Part shown: positions 58,583 through 60,830 of the stretch, in pieces
How the letters are laid out: each line of letters opens with the position of its first letter
How positions within the stretch are numbered: the first letter of the stretch is position 1
From: a virus
Virus record (IMG/VR): IMGVR_UViG_3300025617_000023
Coordinates: 1-60,830 of that record
Direction: 5' to 3' (one strand)
Length of the DNA stretch: 60,830 bases
Position numbers and translations under genes: made by a program
The notes under the pieces: model-generated
The model's input: only the letters and a program-made list of their open reading frames with translations
Database searches by the model: none
What the model was told of the DNA's origin: nothing

Positions 58583-59764
58583 TTAGCTGAAGCTTACATT
58601 GCCATTAGTAATAGCAACATTGCCTAGGTAATCAGCTGCATTGCCTAGTGACGATGCAGTGTTATTCAACTCAACATATCCATAACGTGTCATGAACGAT
58701 ACTGTTGGTTCAAATGTACCTGGATCTAGTACAACGCCTGAGCTCATTAGTGGGATGTATGGGCAGTAGAATGCCGCTGCATCTGATTCACTTGAACCTT
58801 TGTAGCCGATTAGTACTGGTGCACTATCAGCAGCATATGTGTTTACATATACTTTCATTGCGTTGTTCAATGTACCAACCATTTTAGTGTTAGTTGGTGC
58901 TTCGAATGTACCTTCTGTTGTACGAGCGAACGCTGAAGTAGTTGCAGACTGTAGAATTGTAAGCGCGAATGGCGATACAACTGCCCAGTTACCTGCGCCA
59001 CGACGTGTACGCTGTGCGATCAAGTTACTTACGCGGTTGATTTGAACTGCAAGTGCTGCATGCTCGTCACCGACAAAAGTAGCTGTACCTGATACTGCTG
59101 CTTGGTCATAAGTTTGTGCTGCTGCACCACTTAGTGTTTGAAGCGAACCAAGAACTTCTTGGTCAATCTCAGCAGTAATCTCTTGTGCAAGAGCTGCCAT
59201 GATTTCTGCTTCAACGTCAATACCGTGCATAGACTGTGCGTCTTGTGCAGCTTCAAACGTCCAGCGAGCTGACAACTTACGTGTCTTAGCTTCAACTGTC
59301 TGCTTTAAGATCTGGATTGACATTTTACGTCCAGCTGCACCTTCAAGTGTTGCTGTACTGTCTGCTTTACCAGTGTTTGCACCTGAATACTGCTCAGCAA
59401 TTTTGAATGGGCTTAGAGCTTCTTCGCCTGCTGTTGTTCCAGTAACGTCACCGTTAGCTGCAACTGTATCCGAGTAACGTACACGTAGTGTGTGAATTTG
59501 ACCAACTGGGCCAGTCATTGGCTGTACGCCGACTAGTTCGTTAGCAATAACTGTTGGCATTACACGTCTGATAACTGGTAGGATAACACGGTTAAGTGTT
59601 GCTACGTTACCAGCAGATGTTGCGCCTGCTGTAGCACTCTCTGACAAGTACTTGCGTGTGTTTTCTAGTGTAGCTGCCATTACAGACTTCTTGTTGCCTT
59701 GCAGGCCTTCAAGAAGAGCAGTTTTGGTGTCTACCCAGCGTGATTCTAGTAGTTCTGACATCAT
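58583..59764 (-). CDS. gp23: gp23 major capsid protein
   Basis: The 393-residue protein forms the hexamers of the head shell. Family marks are LLESRWVDTKTALLEGLQG, LPVIRRVMPTVIANELVGVQPM (about 66-87), LRVRYSD, KMSIQILKQTVEAKTRKL, YSGANTG and, near the end, FYCPYIPLMSSGVVLDPGTF followed by MTRYGYVELN. T4 gp23 is 521 residues and is cut after residue 65; this version is shorter and probably cut earlier by protease gp21 (not in the window). Two ATGs in a row begin the gene. The second (59761) has the better AGGAG spacing. It is seven bases downstream of gp22 and ends with a strong terminator. Confidence 0.95.
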   Translation of the reverse strand: MMSELLESRWVDTKTALLEGLQGNKKSVMAATLENTRKYLSESATAGATSAGNVATLNRVILPVIRRVMPTVIANELVGVQPMTGPVGQIHTLRVRYSDTVAANGDVTGTTAGEEALSPFKIAEQYSGANTGKADSTATLEGAAGRKMSIQILKQTVEAKTRKLSARWTFEAAQDAQSMHGIDVEAEIMAALAQEITAEIDQEVLGSLQTLSGAAAQTYDQAAVSGTATFVGDEHAALAVQINRVSNLIAQRTRRGAGNWAVVSPFALTILQSATTSAFARTTEGTFEAPTNTKMVGTLNNAMKVYVNTYAADSAPVLIGYKGSSESDAAAFYCPYIPLMSSGVVLDPGTFEPTVSFMTRYGYVELNNTASSLGNAADYLGNVAITNGNVSFS

Positions 59765-59771
59765 TATCTCC

Positions 59772-60830
59772 TTAATTTAATCCAGCAAGACGACGTATAT
59801 CTAATACATTTGATTCGTCTGCTTTAGTTGTCATTGGTTCCGTACGGTTGCCTGTTACTTCTTTGCCTTCAGTTAGTGGTGCCTTGCGCTTTGCTGGAGT
59901 ATTTCCGTCGATAACCGATGGTAAGTACTTGTCGAAAGACTTTTGTAGTCTATCTGTCTGTACGGATTCCAGTAAGTCTGTCATAATCTCACGCTGGTCT
60001 TTGCCTAGTGGCGAAATCAACGAGTTCATAATCTTTTCTCTACGTGCTGATTCAACTAAACGTGATTTCTCTTTGTTTACTGATTCTGCAAGAGTTTTTG
60101 CTTTTGTAGCAAATGCCTTAGCTTCTGCTAGTTGCTTGTCTTTAGCAGCTAGTACGCCCATGAGTTTTGAAACTTCTGAATTTTCATTCAAGTGTGAAGT
60201 TGTATACTCGTTTGCAAATGCTTCAAATATTTTACGACCAAAGTCGTTTCTACGTGCTGTGTCAATATCTTCTTTAAGTGCAGTAATTTCACCTTTAAGT
60301 GATTTACCAACCATTTCAGATACTGCTGTAGCACTTCTTTCGATAAAGTCAGCTTTGACTTTTGCGAAGTGTGTTTTAGCTTCACGAACTAATTTTACTT
60401 TAGTTTCTGCTAAATCTTTTTTGTCTTCATTGAATTCTGCAATTTCACCTGCTAGAGACTCAACAACAAACTCTTCTAGCTTGGCATATGATTCAGCCAT
60501 TGCTTTCTTGTCTGCTCTCAATTCTTTAATTTCAGCTGCTAAGTTTTCAGCAACGAAACCCTTTAGTAGATCTGCATTTTCACGTTGGGCAACAGCATAT
60601 TTTGCTTTTGCTTCTGCTAGTTGCTTGCGGTCTTCTGCAAACTCTGCGATCTCTTCAGCAAGACGCTCAGATAGTAGTGAGTCAATAGCTTCAACCATAG
60701 TTGACTTATCGTGCTCATACTTTTCAGCAAATTCTTCGCGTAACTCAGCAGTTGCCTGCATTTTGTTTTCTTGAACTTTTGCTTCCCAAGCTTCTTCAAT
60801 TTGTTCTCTAATCTCAGTTGAAACAACGTC
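59772..60830 (-). CDS. gp22: gp22 prohead core scaffold protein (N-terminus beyond window)
   Basis: The frame stays open through the right edge, so the N-terminus is missing; an internal ATG at 60761 is probably not the start. The visible 352 residues are almost entirely helical, with Glu, Lys and Ala-rich coiled-coil repeats of the type LAEEIAEFAEDRKQLAEAK, KELRADKKAMAESYAKLEEF. They are followed by DFGRKIFEAFANEYTTSHLNE and the conserved end VLDIRRLAGL. Scaffold gp22 forms the core around which gp23 assembles and is degraded after assembly. The gene is directly upstream of gp23, the T4 order. T4 gp22 is 269 residues, so this one is longer. Confidence 0.9.
   Translation of the reverse strand, partial: DVVSTEIREQIEEAWEAKVQENKMQATAELREEFAEKYEHDKSTMVEAIDSLLSERLAEEIAEFAEDRKQLAEAKAKYAVAQRENADLLKGFVAENLAAEIKELRADKKAMAESYAKLEEFVVESLAGEIAEFNEDKKDLAETKVKLVREAKTHFAKVKADFIERSATAVSEMVGKSLKGEITALKEDIDTARRNDFGRKIFEAFANEYTTSHLNENSEVSKLMGVLAAKDKQLAEAKAFATKAKTLAESVNKEKSRLVESARREKIMNSLISPLGKDQREIMTDLLESVQTDRLQKSFDKYLPSVIDGNTPAKRKAPLTEGKEVTGNRTEPMTTKADESNVLDIRRLAGLN

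Noticed and set aside
59848-60774. A 308-residue open frame on the plus strand opposite gp22
   Set aside because: It mirrors the coiled-coil gp22 frame, is Ser-rich without any domain, and has no promoter or ribosome site. It is a shadow of gp22 codon bias.
1-60830. CRISPR arrays, tRNA genes, insertion sequences or an integrase
   Set aside because: I looked for regular direct repeats, cloverleaf-like stretches, transposase and recombinase motifs in the gene gaps and proteins and found none. Long repeats here are inside fibre genes. A dedicated tRNA scan would be needed to exclude a degenerate tRNA.

Overview
The window is about 61 kb of an AT-rich, gene-dense genome of a T4-like contractile-tailed phage, most likely marine. 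Evidence for this is the T4 core set: UvsX, gp32, both terminase subunits, gp4, tail sheath gp18, tail tube gp19, neck and tail proteins gp13, gp14 and gp15, capsid gp23 and scaffold gp22. The very long modular tail-fibre proteins and a T4-type late promoter motif (mostly GATAAATA here) agree with it. The host cannot be named from the sequence; the gene style resembles T4-like phages of marine cyanobacteria and SAR11-type bacteria. No photosynthesis genes, integrase, tRNA, rRNA or CRISPR array were seen. No gene-free stretch exceeds about 175 bases.

Layout. From 1 to 16.45 kb, almost everything is on the minus strand: uvsX (cut by the window edge), gp32, a 639-residue probable virion protein, large terminase gp17, several small virion or unknown proteins, a nucleotidyltransferase-like protein, small terminase gp16, gp4, a tube-initiator-like protein, gp19, an oversized gp18, a P-loop nucleotide kinase and gp13. 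A small HNH-like gene lies on the opposite strand. From 16.48 to 22.54 kb there is a plus-strand island: gp14 and gp15 start from a late promoter that is back to back with that of gp13. They are followed by a Nudix hydrolase and a compact operon for ADP-heptose synthesis (hldE, hldD, a cupin, gmhB) with its own perfect sigma-70 promoter.

From 22.54 to 57.9 kb, minus strand, lies a large host-recognition region. It contains a 2242-residue protein with a cupredoxin domain, and a three-gene sugar cassette: a GT9 heptosyltransferase-like enzyme, an SGNH hydrolase and a NodU-type carbamoyltransferase. Next come three Cys- and Gly-rich adhesin-like proteins with partner proteins, then two pairs of long paralogous fibre proteins. 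These fibres carry carbohydrate-binding-like repeats, beta-helices, a beta-propeller and a LamG lectin domain. The right end (57.9 to 60.83 kb) has a small conserved protein, major capsid gp23 and scaffold gp22, which runs off the window.

How the genes may work together. The most interesting system is a split glyco-pathway. The plus-strand operon would make ADP-heptose early in infection. The minus-strand cassette, under a late promoter among the adhesin genes, could transfer heptose and add carbamoyl or remove acyl groups. The target could be host lipopolysaccharide or the virion's own adhesins. The enzyme families are well supported; the acceptor and the linkage between the two clusters are inference. 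Transcription signals are unusually readable: seven strong hairpin terminators, sixteen late motifs, several sigma-70 promoters, and several genes whose start codon sits where the transcript should begin (leaderless).
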